41,909 nucleotides of DNA from Acidobacteriota bacterium (GTDB taxonomy: Bacteria; Acidobacteriota; Terriglobia; Terriglobales; Acidobacteriaceae): contig JAJXWS010000023.1 of NCBI GenBank assembly GCA_021781495.1, positions 1 to 41,909 on the forward strand, given 5' to 3'. The notes below the pieces were generated by a model, which had not been told where the DNA came from, did no database searches, and saw only the letters and a list, made by a program, of their open reading frames with translations. The translations under genes and the position numbers were made by a program. This document shows, one piece after another, positions 30,302-39,715 of this stretch (positions are counted from its first letter, which is position 1; every line of letters begins with the position of its first letter).

Positions 30302-31342
30302 ATGGTGCGCCAAGGACGGAAACGCAAAAAAGGCAAGGGCTTGGGCGCAGCGGGAACCCTGTTCCTGGTGTTTCTCGTACTGTTGGGTGCGGCTGGCGCC
30401 GCGTTCTGGCTGATCTACACGCCCTACGGTCCTCAGGCGGAGACGTTTGTGGATGTGGCGCCGGGCTCCTCTGCGGCGCGCATCGGCAGTCAGCTCCAGT
30501 CGGCCGGGGTCGTGCGCAGCCAGTATGCCTTTTATCTGCTGCGCCTGTGGAAGGGCGGCAGGCTGCAGGCCGGAGAATACCGGTTTGACCATCCCGCCAC
30601 GGCGGCGGAGGTCTACGACCGCATCCGGCGGGGAGACGTCTTTACCATCACGGTGGTCGTGCCCGAGGGCTCGAACATCTTCGATATCGCGGCGCGCCTG
30701 GAGCAGGCTGGTTTCGGCTCCCGGCGCCAGTTTCTGGAGGAGCAGGCACGGCAGACGCATCTGGTGGCAGACCTCGACCCCGGCGCAAAAAGCCTTGAGG
30801 GGTATCTCTTCCCGGATACATACCGCTTTGCCCGCAAGACAACCATGGCGCACATCCTCGCGACCATGGTGCGGCGATTCCGGCAGCAGGCCGCGCAACT
30901 GGGACTGAAGGAGAACGTGCACGCAGTGGTGACGATGGCTTCGCTGGTGGAGCGGGAGACGGCGGTGGACGCGGAGCGCCCCCTCGTCGCCAGTGTCTTT
31001 ACCAACCGTCTGGCCAAACATATGCCCCTCATGACCGACCCCTCCGTCATCTACGGGCTGGAACTGGAGCGCCAGTGGCGCGGGCAGATCTTTGAGAGCA
31101 ATTTGAAGCAGAACACGCCCTACAACACCTATCTGCACGCCGGCCTGCCGCCCGGCCCCATCGCCAACCCGGGCCTGCGCTCGCTGCGCGCGGCCATGGA
31201 GCCGGCGCACACCACCTATCTCTACTTTGTGGCCGCCGGAGCCAACCCGCAGGGGCACTCCATCTTCTCCAGCACGCTGGAGGAGCATTCCCGCAACGTG
31301 GCTGGCTACCGTCGCGCCATGCGGAAGGCTGGTGGCCGATGA
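30302..31342 (+). CDS. mltG: Endolytic murein transglycosylase MltG (YceG-like)
   Basis: The protein has 346 residues. A basic N-terminus and one membrane helix (GTLFLVFLVLLGAAGAAFWLIY) anchor it, with the body in the periplasm. The YceG domain has EGYLFPDTYRFA and ASLVERETAVDAERPLVASVFTNRL, where the Glu of VERET is the likely catalytic acid, and GLPPGPIANPG near the end. MltG cuts nascent peptidoglycan strands and is thought to set their length. The ATG at 30302 has AGGGA very close; the adjacent GTG at 30305 is a possible alternative. The stop overlaps the next gene's ATG by 4 bases (ATGA), so the two are translationally coupled. Confidence 0.94.
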   Translation: MVRQGRKRKKGKGLGAAGTLFLVFLVLLGAAGAAFWLIYTPYGPQAETFVDVAPGSSAARIGSQLQSAGVVRSQYAFYLLRLWKGGRLQAGEYRFDHPATAAEVYDRIRRGDVFTITVVVPEGSNIFDIAARLEQAGFGSRRQFLEEQARQTHLVADLDPGAKSLEGYLFPDTYRFARKTTMAHILATMVRRFRQQAAQLGLKENVHAVVTMASLVERETAVDAERPLVASVFTNRLAKHMPLMTDPSVIYGLELERQWRGQIFESNLKQNTPYNTYLHAGLPPGPIANPGLRSLRAAMEPAHTTYLYFVAAGANPQGHSIFSSTLEEHSRNVAGYRRAMRKAGGR

Positions 31343-32229
31343 AGAGCCGGTTCCGCCTCGCATCCACCCTGCTCACGCTGCCGCTGGTTCTGCTCACGGG
31401 CTGCCTGTGGACCACCCGCAAGCTCCCCGTGCCGCGCTCGCCGGAGTTCGTCCAGACCGTCACCCCAGAGGAGCTGGTCAGCAGCATGAACAAGCGCTGG
31501 GCCGAGATGGAAACGCTCAACGCCACCGTGCAGATGCGGGCCAGTGTGACCAAGGCCGAGCAGGGCAAGGCCACGGACTACACCTCCATCCGCGGACACA
31601 TCCTGCTGCGCAAGCCCGGCCTGCTGCGCGTCCTGGGCCAGGTGCCCGTGCTCGGCACCCGCATGTTCGACATGGCCAGCGACGGCAAGCGCTTCACGCT
31701 CTACATCCCCTCCAAGGACAAGGCCATCGAGGGCACCAACGAGCTTAAGAAGAAGTCCTCCAACCAGCTGGAAAACATGCGCCCCGGCTTCTTCTTTGAC
31801 GCCATGATGGTGCGCGGCCTCGACCCCGACAATCTCTACTCCGTCACCGCGGATACAGAGACTGTGGAAGACGCCACCAAGAAGCACCTGCTCATCACGC
31901 CGGAGTACGTCCTGAGCATCATGCGCCGCAAGAGCGGCAGCCAGGAGCTGGCCCCCGTCCGCGTCGTCACCTTCCATCGCGAAGACCTGCTGCCTTATCA
32001 GCAGGATCTCTACGACAAGGACGGCAACCTGGAGACGCAGGTCTCCTACAGCCGATATCGCGACTTCGGCGATGGCAAATACCCCTCCATGGTCGTCATC
32101 AAGCGGCCCATGGAGCAGTATCAGGTTGTCCTCACCGTTGAGAAGGTCGTCCGCAACATGCCCCTCACCGACGACCAGTTCCAGATCAAGCTGCCGGAAG
32201 GCACGCACATTCAGGATCTGGGCCGGTAA
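31339..32229 (+). CDS. Outer-membrane lipoprotein of the LolA/LolB-like (DUF4292) type
   Basis: The protein has 296 residues. The signal peptide ends with the lipobox LLTGCLW, so the mature protein starts at a lipidated Cys. The body has the half-barrel pattern of LolA/LolB-type proteins: TLNATVQMRASVTK, GHILLRKPGLLRVLG, ASDGKRFTLYIPSKDKAIEGT, then later strands such as TQVSYSRYRDFG and MVVIKRPMEQYQVVLTVEKV. Such folds hold a lipid acyl chain. Coupling to mltG suggests a role in the envelope. The closest named family would be DUF4292; the activity is unknown. Confidence 0.75.
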   Translation: MKSRFRLASTLLTLPLVLLTGCLWTTRKLPVPRSPEFVQTVTPEELVSSMNKRWAEMETLNATVQMRASVTKAEQGKATDYTSIRGHILLRKPGLLRVLGQVPVLGTRMFDMASDGKRFTLYIPSKDKAIEGTNELKKKSSNQLENMRPGFFFDAMMVRGLDPDNLYSVTADTETVEDATKKHLLITPEYVLSIMRRKSGSQELAPVRVVTFHREDLLPYQQDLYDKDGNLETQVSYSRYRDFGDGKYPSMVVIKRPMEQYQVVLTVEKVVRNMPLTDDQFQIKLPEGTHIQDLGR

Positions 32230-32280
32230 GAACGCGGCGAGCCATCAGGCCGTAGCCGCGCAGGCCGTCCGGCGCGGGCT

Positions 32281-32802
32281 TCAGGACGCGCGGCCGGTCT
32301 TGTCGAGCTCGCGATAGAAGCCGAGATCCCTCTCCTGCAACATCTTGGTGACGTAGAGAATCTGCCCGTAGTGCATGCCGAAGTGCTCCACGACCTGGTA
32401 GACGGCTGCCAGTCCGCTCACCGTGTATCCCTGGATCGCGTAGGTGGCCAGCAGGTCGGCTTCCGACAGGCGCGCCAGCACCCGCGATGCCTCCTGCATG
32501 GTTTCGTCCAGCAGCGCCAGCAGCGCGGCGCCCGGGGCTGCCTGCCGCGCGCTGAACTCGGCCGGCCTGTCCCGCCCGTCGTCCAGCCGGTTGAAGGAAG
32601 CCACCAGCCACTGATGCACGTTGCCGTTCAGATGCAGCAGCAGGTTGCCAATGCTGTTGCAGGCTGCGTTCGGACGCCACCACACCTGCTCGTCCGTCAG
32701 CGTGCCCACGCAGCTACGCAGGCGCGGCCAGTACTGCTCCAGCAGCTTCTGGCGCGAGAAATCCAGAAACAGGCCTGCGGCGCCTTCTGTCTCCGCTGTC
32801 AT
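32281..32802 (-). CDS. DinB-family metal-binding four-helix protein
   Basis: The protein has 173 residues with the DinB/DUF1572 four-helix-bundle pattern. Likely metal ligands are H57 (NLLLHLNGN), H140 and H144 (VVEHFGMHYGQI), the usual three-His set of this superfamily; H63 is extra. WWRPN after helix 1 is also typical. Family members include thiol transferases that use bacillithiol or mycothiol, but most are uncharacterised. It is convergent with the lipoprotein gene (gap 51 nt). The start at ATG 32802 is preceded by AGAAGGAGCA about 6 nt upstream. It is cytoplasmic. Confidence 0.85.
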   Translation of the reverse strand: MTAETEGAAGLFLDFSRQKLLEQYWPRLRSCVGTLTDEQVWWRPNAACNSIGNLLLHLNGNVHQWLVASFNRLDDGRDRPAEFSARQAAPGAALLALLDETMQEASRVLARLSEADLLATYAIQGYTVSGLAAVYQVVEHFGMHYGQILYVTKMLQERDLGFYRELDKTGRAS

Positions 32803-32897
32803 GGGCGTGTGCTCCTTCTCTGCCGTGCTTTCCTGCGTGTTGTTCGCCGCGGGGCGCGGCGTTCCGGCAAGCGCCCCCGCGGCGGGTGGTCTTGCTG

Positions 32898-35246
32898 CTA
32901 CTTTGCCGCCTCGCCGTGCATCAGGATCTGATACCGCCGCGCATACTCGGCCTTGTAGTCCTGCACCGTGCGGTCATAGCTCATCTGCGGCGCGTTGGCC
33001 TTCACCGTCCAGCGCAGGCGAATCTCCTTTGCACTGGCGGGCACGGTCAGCGCTCCGTCGGCAGCCGTCACCGTCTTGCCATCCGCCGTGGCGCTCTGCA
33101 GCGCAACAAACCACGGCAGGTGCACCACCACATGGCTGGGCGCCTCGGTGAACTTCGTGTCCAGATGCAGCACGGCCTCGCCGTCCGCGGGCTGCTCCAG
33201 CCGGTAGGCCACGGTGCCAAAGTACGTGGGCGCCTGGCTCACGGCAATCGTCTTGCCCTTGCCAATCCACTCCGGAGAAACCACGCTCAGCAGGTGCAGC
33301 TCGCGGCCGTCCTCGCGCACCAGCATCGTGCGCAGCAGCGTGCGATACTCGGCGGCAAACCAGCCATGCGGAGCCAGGTTGTCCTGGAAGTTCCGGTCGC
33401 CCCACGGCAGAATCGCAAATTCAAATCCGGCATGGGTTGAGCTGGTGTGCAGCAGCAGCGCGTACAGCTCCCGCGTGGCCTGCTCCTGGTCGCCGCGAAT
33501 CGCCTCCGTCATCGTGTTCTTGATGGTCAGGTAGTGATGCAGAAACTCGCCGTCGGCATACGTCATGATGCCTTCCTGATACTTGGCCTGCGTCGCCTTC
33601 AGCGTGGCCGTCACGCGCGGGTCGTTCGGCGCCAGCGTGGGCTCGGGAACCACCGCCAGCAGGTTGCCCCAGTCGTAGCCGCCCTTCTGCCCGTCCAGCG
33701 CTGGGGGAATATACCCGTCGTGCGCCTTGGCCTGCGCGTCCAGCACGCGGAAGAATGCCTGCCGATAGTCGTCGTACTCCGCCTGCCATGCCTTCGCCAT
33801 GTCCGCGTGGCCGGTCTGCTGCGCCATCTCCACGGCCAGCTTCAGGCCGCTCAGCGCCAGGAAGTTGTAGCCCGTCAGGTGCCCCGGCACATACTCGTTG
33901 TCGCGCACGTCGCTGGCTGGCATAATGTGCAGCGGATCGGCCGCCCGCGCCTGCTTCAGCCAGACCACCGCGCGCGCAATCTGCGGCAGAGCCCACTCGG
34001 CAAAGGCCTTGTCGTGCGTAATGCGGTAGTGCTGCGCGTAGCCCCACACGGCCTCGCCCCAGCCGTCGTACTGCTGCTCCTGCGAAAGGAAGTTCCCGTC
34101 CGGCTTCTGCGACTTGGCAAAGAAGTCCAGGTCCTGTTTGGCAATCTGCGGATACCCCGTCACGTCGTAGCTGTGCACAATGTCGGCGCCGTCGCGCAGG
34201 TAGAACGAGTGATAGTGCAGCTTGTTCACCGTCTGGATGTAGTCCGGCCCGATGTGGTCGCGCGCAATCAGGTCGTAGACCAGGTTGGTGTAGAAGGTGT
34301 CCACCGGCTTCTGCTCGGGCAGCGTAATCTGCATGCCCTCGGCTAGAATGCCGTTCCAGAAGCTCTTCACCTGCGCCTCATAGCGGTCAAACGACGCATC
34401 GCGAATCGCCGCAATCGCGTCGGCCTCCGCCGTGGGCACCACCGGCATCTTCAGGTCCAGCGTGTATTCTTCGCCCGCCTTCAGCAGCTGCGAGTAGGTC
34501 ACGATGCCCACCGCCACCGTCGGGTCCACGTTCAGCTTCTCCGGCTTCGTCACGTCCTGCGGATAGTTGTAGCGCCCGTGCAGCGTGTAGCCGCGCTGCG
34601 CATAGCCCGCTGGAAAGCTGTATAGCAGCCGCCCGTCGCGCAAAAAGCCATCCGCCGTGTAGGAGTACACCCAGTCGTGGCGGAAGTCCTCGCCAATCTG
34701 CCGGTAGTCGCCCGGGAACCTGCCCGCGCGCGGCCGGTCAAAGCGGTTGTCGCCGTGCGTGGCGCCGGTGTTGTTCGGCGCGTCGTAGCGCATGCCCGTG
34801 GCCAGAATCGCGCGCGTCGTCTCCTGCCCCTCGTTCTTCATCGCTATGCGGATGAAGTTCACCAGCCGTCCTTCCGGCTTGCCGTCCAGCGTGGCCGCGA
34901 ACATCGTAAAGCGATAGGCGATGCCGTTGCGCGTGAACTGGTAGTGCAGAATCGGCAGCCGCCCGTCCTCCAGCGTGCGCAGCCTTACGCTGGTCGGCTT
35001 CAGCTCCGGCCCGGCAAAGAACATCAGCTCGCCGTAGCCGGTGCGCAGGTAGCCCTCTGGCGTCACCTCGGTGGCCGCCTCGGCGTCCATCATGCCAATC
35101 TCGTCGGTCGGCGCGGAATAGTAGGAGAAGGGCTGGCCCGCCTTGTCGATAGACGGCGAGACCATCTGTGCAGGCAGGCGAAGGGCAGGCGCGGCGGCCA
35201 ACAGCAGGCCGGCTGCCAGAAGTGCAGATTTCCGTAGCGTTGTCAT
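32898..35246 (-). CDS. Secreted six-hairpin (alpha/alpha)6 glycosidase-like protein
   Basis: The protein has 782 residues. A signal peptide (LLAAGLLLAAAPALRLPAQ) leads to a beta-rich N-terminal domain (~25-300), then a helical barrel domain (~300-660) with alternating hairpins and sugar-site-like segments: YHSFYLRDGADIVHSYDVTG, YDGWGEAVWGYAQHYR, EYVPGHLTGYNFLALSG, GYDWGNLLAVVPEP, EGIMTYADGEFLHHYLT. A C-terminal beta domain ends it. This is the fold of inverting glycoside hydrolases, and an acid pair (for example D and E in YDGWGE and ADGEFLHHY) could be catalytic. The substrate is unknown. No obvious sugar transport or regulator gene is adjacent. Confidence 0.75.
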   Translation of the reverse strand: MTTLRKSALLAAGLLLAAAPALRLPAQMVSPSIDKAGQPFSYYSAPTDEIGMMDAEAATEVTPEGYLRTGYGELMFFAGPELKPTSVRLRTLEDGRLPILHYQFTRNGIAYRFTMFAATLDGKPEGRLVNFIRIAMKNEGQETTRAILATGMRYDAPNNTGATHGDNRFDRPRAGRFPGDYRQIGEDFRHDWVYSYTADGFLRDGRLLYSFPAGYAQRGYTLHGRYNYPQDVTKPEKLNVDPTVAVGIVTYSQLLKAGEEYTLDLKMPVVPTAEADAIAAIRDASFDRYEAQVKSFWNGILAEGMQITLPEQKPVDTFYTNLVYDLIARDHIGPDYIQTVNKLHYHSFYLRDGADIVHSYDVTGYPQIAKQDLDFFAKSQKPDGNFLSQEQQYDGWGEAVWGYAQHYRITHDKAFAEWALPQIARAVVWLKQARAADPLHIMPASDVRDNEYVPGHLTGYNFLALSGLKLAVEMAQQTGHADMAKAWQAEYDDYRQAFFRVLDAQAKAHDGYIPPALDGQKGGYDWGNLLAVVPEPTLAPNDPRVTATLKATQAKYQEGIMTYADGEFLHHYLTIKNTMTEAIRGDQEQATRELYALLLHTSSTHAGFEFAILPWGDRNFQDNLAPHGWFAAEYRTLLRTMLVREDGRELHLLSVVSPEWIGKGKTIAVSQAPTYFGTVAYRLEQPADGEAVLHLDTKFTEAPSHVVVHLPWFVALQSATADGKTVTAADGALTVPASAKEIRLRWTVKANAPQMSYDRTVQDYKAEYARRYQILMHGEAAK

Positions 35247-35330
35247 GGCAGAAAAAGCCTATCGCATTCCGCTCGTGTCCGGTATTGCCATGGCACGGCG
35301 CGACAGGCTTTTCCGCCGTTCTGCTGCCGG

Positions 35331-36110
35331 CTACGACACGATGAGCGTGTAGCCGCAGTAGCCCCCGGTGCGGGTCATGATGTGGATCCCTTTTCCGGTT
35401 CTTCCGTGCCCGGCGCTCTTCGGCAGCGGATGCTCCAGCGCCATGTCCAGGCCGGCCAGGTTCGCCATCGCGAAGATCGCCTGCCGCTCGTGCTGCAGGG
35501 TGGGGATGTAGGGAATCTCGCCCTCGAAGATCATCGTGCCCACGCCCTTCCACGGCGAGGGCAGCTGAGCCTGCACCGCGCTCGGTGCTCCGCACAGCGC
35601 CGCCACCGTCACATTGGTAAAGCTCAGCGTCTGCAGCGACGACACATTTCCCTTCGGCGCGTCCGCGCCCGTAATGCAGGGCAAGGTATTGCCGGCGGGG
35701 TCCTTGAACTGCGGCGCAAAGGTCTCGCTCGTCGCCCATTTGTCCGGCCCGGCCGTGATGGACACTTGCAGATCCCAGTTGCCGCGCATCGGACGGCCCT
35801 TCTTCACAATCTGGTTTGCCTTTGGATCAATGCTGCTCGCCGGTATGCCCGGCCGCGGGCCGCCGGCAAACTGCAGGTCCAGGCACACGCCGTGGCTGTC
35901 CAGCATGTAAAACGAGGGCGCTGTCGGCCACGGGTTAGGATCCAGGCTTGGCACAAACGTCACGCCCTGCGGATGGCCGCAGCTCGGCGCGTACACGTCC
36001 ACGCTGACAATGCAGCCGTTTGTGTCTGTCGTGGGCACAATCAACCATGTCCCATCAAAAACTACGTCCAACTGCGAAAGAGAAGCCGCCGGATTACCTG
36101 CTTTTTTCAT
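35331..36110 (-). CDS. Unknown protein encoded with the CHAT protein
   Basis: I do not recognise this protein. It has 259 residues, no signal peptide or membrane helix, and a beta-rich composition. The opening strand is LDVVFDGTWLIVPTTDTNG and there are six Cys spread through the chain (GCIV, PSCGHP, GVCLDL, LPCITG, ALCGAP, GYCGYT). The ATG overlaps the end of the CHAT gene by 17 nt in another frame, and GAGG lies 6 nt upstream, so it is translationally coupled to it. As the third gene of the ECF-CHAT operon it could be a substrate, inhibitor or effector of the protease. A stretch after residue ~75 (DSHGVCLDLQFAGG) reads like a secreted binding protein, but the lack of a signal argues otherwise. 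Confidence 0.7.
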   Translation of the reverse strand: MKKAGNPAASLSQLDVVFDGTWLIVPTTDTNGCIVSVDVYAPSCGHPQGVTFVPSLDPNPWPTAPSFYMLDSHGVCLDLQFAGGPRPGIPASSIDPKANQIVKKGRPMRGNWDLQVSITAGPDKWATSETFAPQFKDPAGNTLPCITGADAPKGNVSSLQTLSFTNVTVAALCGAPSAVQAQLPSPWKGVGTMIFEGEIPYIPTLQHERQAIFAMANLAGLDMALEHPLPKSAGHGRTGKGIHIMTRTGGYCGYTLIVS

Positions 36111-39100
36111 GCAAGACCTCGCGCAAATCCGTGTTGCCTACACCGGAGGCGTAATAGGCCGCCCAGTAGTAGGGATGGCTGTAACGAGCATCGCGGATCA
36201 GGGATCTCCGCGCCGCAGTCAATGCTTCAGGCACACTCATGCCGCTGGCCAGACCGCGATAGAACGCGCTCATCATGGGAACCGCAGAAGCGGAGTCAAT
36301 CCGCCACCGCGTCGCCACCACCTCCGGAACCCCCAGGGAAGCCAGCGTATCTACTATATCGCCCATTCCGTGGTCCCATCCCTCTTCCCGTTTTCCGCTG
36401 GAGCACGCTGAGAAAACCACCAGCTGCGCCTCCCGCGGCGGATCCTTGCGAAACAGGCTGCTGTCCAGGTACGGCCTGTCTCCCGCCGTGTTCGCGGGCG
36501 CCAGCAGCAGCCGCGTCGCGCCGTCATACTGCGCCGCATGCCCGGCAAAATGCACAATCGAGGCCGAAGGCAGATGCGCCGCCACATGCGCCTCCGTGGC
36601 CTGGCTGGCCAGCAGCAGGTTCACATTGCGGCCAAAGCGCGCCACCGCACGCGCCTCGTTCAGCGCCTCCGGCAGAAACTCGCTCTGCCCCGCGCCCACC
36701 GGAGCCCCCACAATCAGCGGCTGTCCCGTGCCGGCGCGCACCGGCGCTCTGCGCGCGGCATCCTGCGCCAGCAGCACTGAGGGCGCCTCCTGCAGGTTGT
36801 AGCTCAGCCCCAGCGGTCCGTCCGCCGTCGCCACCGAGGGCCACGGCACATTGCCCAGCAGCGGGTCCGGCTCCAGCAGTAACAAGTTGTCGCTGGCCGC
36901 CGGCGCGTGCAGGCCGGCCATCAGGATGCTCCCCAGCCGGCCCGCCGCCTGGTCCACATAGGCCTGCGAGCTTGCCGGCGAACTCGCCGCCCGCTCCAGC
37001 GCGTCCGAGGCCGCCAGCAGGTCATCTCGCCGCACCCGAACCTCGCGCCACACCGCCTGCCCCGCCGTTGCCCTGTACAGCAACACGCGGTCGCGCAGCA
37101 CCACCTGGCCCACCAGCCAGTCCTGCCCCTCGCGCGGCAACTCGCGCTTCAGCGCCGCTTCCAGCGCGGGCCGCAGGCAGTCCAGACCGTCCGCCTTGCA
37201 GGTGGGCACCGGCCTGCCCAGAATGCGCAGCCTGTACCGCTCCCACAGCGCCAGAATATCCAGCCCCGGCCGCCCCTGCGCCAGCCACACGCCGGCCAGC
37301 GCGGCATACAGGTCGCGATTCTGCCGCGCATACACAGTGCTGCCTGCGCCAGCTCCACGCGCCTCCGCCTCTTCGCGCAGAATCGCCTGCCGCAGCGTGG
37401 ACTCCGCCGTTGCCGGCTGCCCCTGCGCCAGCTCCAGCTCTCCGCGCAGCACCGCATACTTGCTCAGCTGCAGCGAATTGTCCTCGCCCTCCATGTGGTT
37501 GTGCGCGTCGTCCAGCATCCGCCCGGCGTCCGTCAGGTCTCCGCGGTCCAGGTAGAGCCCCGCCAGCAGCAGCTCGCTCTCTGCCTGCGTGCCCAGCAGA
37601 CCCTTCTTGTTCGGCGCCAGCACAAACTCCTTCCGCGCAATCGCCATCTGCTGCTGCGCCAGTTGCAGCGCCCCGGCGCGAATCGCCGCCCGTATCACCC
37701 CAACCCGCAGGTCCGCCATCAGGACATGATTCTCTGAGAGGCTGAACAGCGCAAAGGCCTCGCGATTCAGCAGCAGGTCCAGGTAGACGCGCGGCGTCGC
37801 ATCCTCAATCAGCGCCAGCCCGGCCATCGTCGTCGCCGCGCGAAACGCCGGGTAGTCCCCCTTGTAGAACAGGCGCAGACTCTCGATATTCATGCGCCAC
37901 GCCGACTCCGTATCGCCCTGTTCCACGGGCGTGCTCCCCACCAGGTTCCGCGCGCGCAGCTCCAGCAGCATGTAGCCGTACTTGTGCGCCACGTCCACCG
38001 CCGCCTGATAGCGCGTGGCGTCCGTCTCCTCCGTGCCCGGTTGCCAGTCGCATCCTGCGTCCAGTGCCGTCGCATCGGCCCGTATCCACGTGTACCGGTC
38101 CTGGTGGGAGAGCAGTTGCCGCGCGGCCCGCTGGCAGGGGGCAAAGGTGAACGAGCGTTGCAGCGCAAACACGCGCTCAATCTCCGCGCGATCTTCTCCG
38201 GCGGCGTTGCCCAGCCGGTGGAAGAGCACGCGGCTCTGCAGGGCCAGGCGCTGCGCCTCGGCATAATTGCCCTGCGTATTCGCGTCAATGGCCTTGGCCA
38301 GCGTGTCTACGCCGTGCTCAAAATCATCGGAATTTTCTTGGGGGGCGAGAAGGAGGAAGTCGGTGAGCCAGGAGTCTTGATGATTGCGTTCCAGCGAGTC
38401 GGCCAGGGAGTGCAGCAACTCGCGCGCGGCCATGCAGCCGTCTCCGCACGGCGACCCGCGCGACCGCTCCACCGGCGGCGGATAGGCCGAGCGCAGCAGT
38501 TGCGGCAGCAGCGTCGTCGTCAGCTCCTCATCCGTGCTGCGCAGCGCCGTCGCGTCCGCGGCCAGCGCCCGCATCGCCTGCGGAGTGGCCAGGTGCTGCT
38601 CCATGCGGCTGGAGTGCGACTTGATCCGGTTCAGCGTCTCCTGCAGCGCGCTCAGCCGCCGCTGGCCCTCCGCCAGCCAGCGCGGATCGCGCTCGAAGTT
38701 CAGATAGCGGTTCCAGGTCTCCACCGCGTTCATCACCTGGCCGCGATCCTCCATCACCAGCGCCTCGTTGAACAGCACCACCGGGTCATCGGGAGCCATC
38801 TCGTCGGCGCGGCGCAGATAGTCCAGCGCCGTGGCGCGGTCGTTCTCGCTGCCCGTTGCCGTTCCGCGCTGGAAGTACGCCGAGGCATCATCCAGCAGCA
38901 GGCCGGGCGTCACCGGCCCCGCGGCTACCAGCCGGTCCAGAATGTCGATGGCCGAGTCATACTGCTCGGCCAGCACGTCGGCCCGCGCCTCCATCTGCAG
39001 CAGGTGCGGATCCTGCGGGCTGTGCTGAAGCTGGCGCTCGATCCGGGCCCGCGCCTCCAGCAGCCGGGGCTGCTCGTTGTCCATTGCGCCGCCGCGCAGA

Positions 39101-39666
39101 TGCTGGTTCGGCGTCACCTGCGCGTAACCGGCCTCCGGCATGCGCAGGTCAAAGGTGCGCGACTGCGTATAGGCTTCGGCCAGCAGGTGCTCGGGGCTGT
39201 TCTCGTGCTGCCACCACACCACGCCCACCGCCAGCAGCACCGTTGCTGCCAGCCCTGCCCCGGCCCACACCAGCAGGCCCGTAAATTTCCTGGATTTCGT
39301 CCGGCGCGGCGTATGTGCCAGCTCCACCGCCAGCCGGTGCTGCCACTCGGGCGTGTAGGACTCCATCTCACCCCGCGCCAGCGCATCTTCCATTCCCGCG
39401 TCGCCCGCCAGCGTCTGCATGCTCAGCCGCATCCGGACGGCGCAGGCCGCGCAGGCCGCCGCGTGCGCCACCAGCGCATCCGCCTCGGCTCCGTGCACCT
39501 CGTCGCAGGCCAGCCGCAGCCACTCGCCCGGCTCAGGACACGCCCCCGACTCCGGCAGAGTCCCGCCCCGCGCGGATCCGCCCGCAAGCAGCTCTTCAAA
39601 CGCTGCTGCCAGCCGGTTGTCGTCGCCGGTGCCTTCGGGTTGGGTGGTTTTGTGGTCGCTGTTCAT
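36094..39666 (-). CDS. Zinc anti-sigma-like domain / TM / TPR / CHAT protease protein
   Basis: The protein has 1190 residues. At the N-terminus CPEPGEWLRLACDE then H68-x3-C72-x2-C75 form a zinc anti-sigma (ZAS) motif. A membrane helix covers ~130-151 (LLVWAGAGLAATVLLAVGVV). Helical repeats of TPR type fill most of ~155-830, for example AEQYDSAIDILDRLVAAGPV and DDPVVLFNEALVMEDRGQ. The C-terminal CHAT domain has VHFAGHA with H1043 and VVFSACSSG with C1088, the His-Cys dyad of this caspase-like family; both are intact. It would therefore be a membrane-anchored protease with its anti-sigma end in the cytoplasm. It follows the ECF sigma gene by 49 nt. That it holds and then releases the sigma factor is inference. 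Confidence 0.82.
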   Translation of the reverse strand: MNSDHKTTQPEGTGDDNRLAAAFEELLAGGSARGGTLPESGACPEPGEWLRLACDEVHGAEADALVAHAAACAACAVRMRLSMQTLAGDAGMEDALARGEMESYTPEWQHRLAVELAHTPRRTKSRKFTGLLVWAGAGLAATVLLAVGVVWWQHENSPEHLLAEAYTQSRTFDLRMPEAGYAQVTPNQHLRGGAMDNEQPRLLEARARIERQLQHSPQDPHLLQMEARADVLAEQYDSAIDILDRLVAAGPVTPGLLLDDASAYFQRGTATGSENDRATALDYLRRADEMAPDDPVVLFNEALVMEDRGQVMNAVETWNRYLNFERDPRWLAEGQRRLSALQETLNRIKSHSSRMEQHLATPQAMRALAADATALRSTDEELTTTLLPQLLRSAYPPPVERSRGSPCGDGCMAARELLHSLADSLERNHQDSWLTDFLLLAPQENSDDFEHGVDTLAKAIDANTQGNYAEAQRLALQSRVLFHRLGNAAGEDRAEIERVFALQRSFTFAPCQRAARQLLSHQDRYTWIRADATALDAGCDWQPGTEETDATRYQAAVDVAHKYGYMLLELRARNLVGSTPVEQGDTESAWRMNIESLRLFYKGDYPAFRAATTMAGLALIEDATPRVYLDLLLNREAFALFSLSENHVLMADLRVGVIRAAIRAGALQLAQQQMAIARKEFVLAPNKKGLLGTQAESELLLAGLYLDRGDLTDAGRMLDDAHNHMEGEDNSLQLSKYAVLRGELELAQGQPATAESTLRQAILREEAEARGAGAGSTVYARQNRDLYAALAGVWLAQGRPGLDILALWERYRLRILGRPVPTCKADGLDCLRPALEAALKRELPREGQDWLVGQVVLRDRVLLYRATAGQAVWREVRVRRDDLLAASDALERAASSPASSQAYVDQAAGRLGSILMAGLHAPAASDNLLLLEPDPLLGNVPWPSVATADGPLGLSYNLQEAPSVLLAQDAARRAPVRAGTGQPLIVGAPVGAGQSEFLPEALNEARAVARFGRNVNLLLASQATEAHVAAHLPSASIVHFAGHAAQYDGATRLLLAPANTAGDRPYLDSSLFRKDPPREAQLVVFSACSSGKREEGWDHGMGDIVDTLASLGVPEVVATRWRIDSASAVPMMSAFYRGLASGMSVPEALTAARRSLIRDARYSHPYYWAAYYASGVGNTDLREVLHEKSR

Positions 39667-39715
39667 CGCTGCACTCTAACAGTATCGGAATCGCCCGGCT
39701 CTTTCCTTCTGGCGA

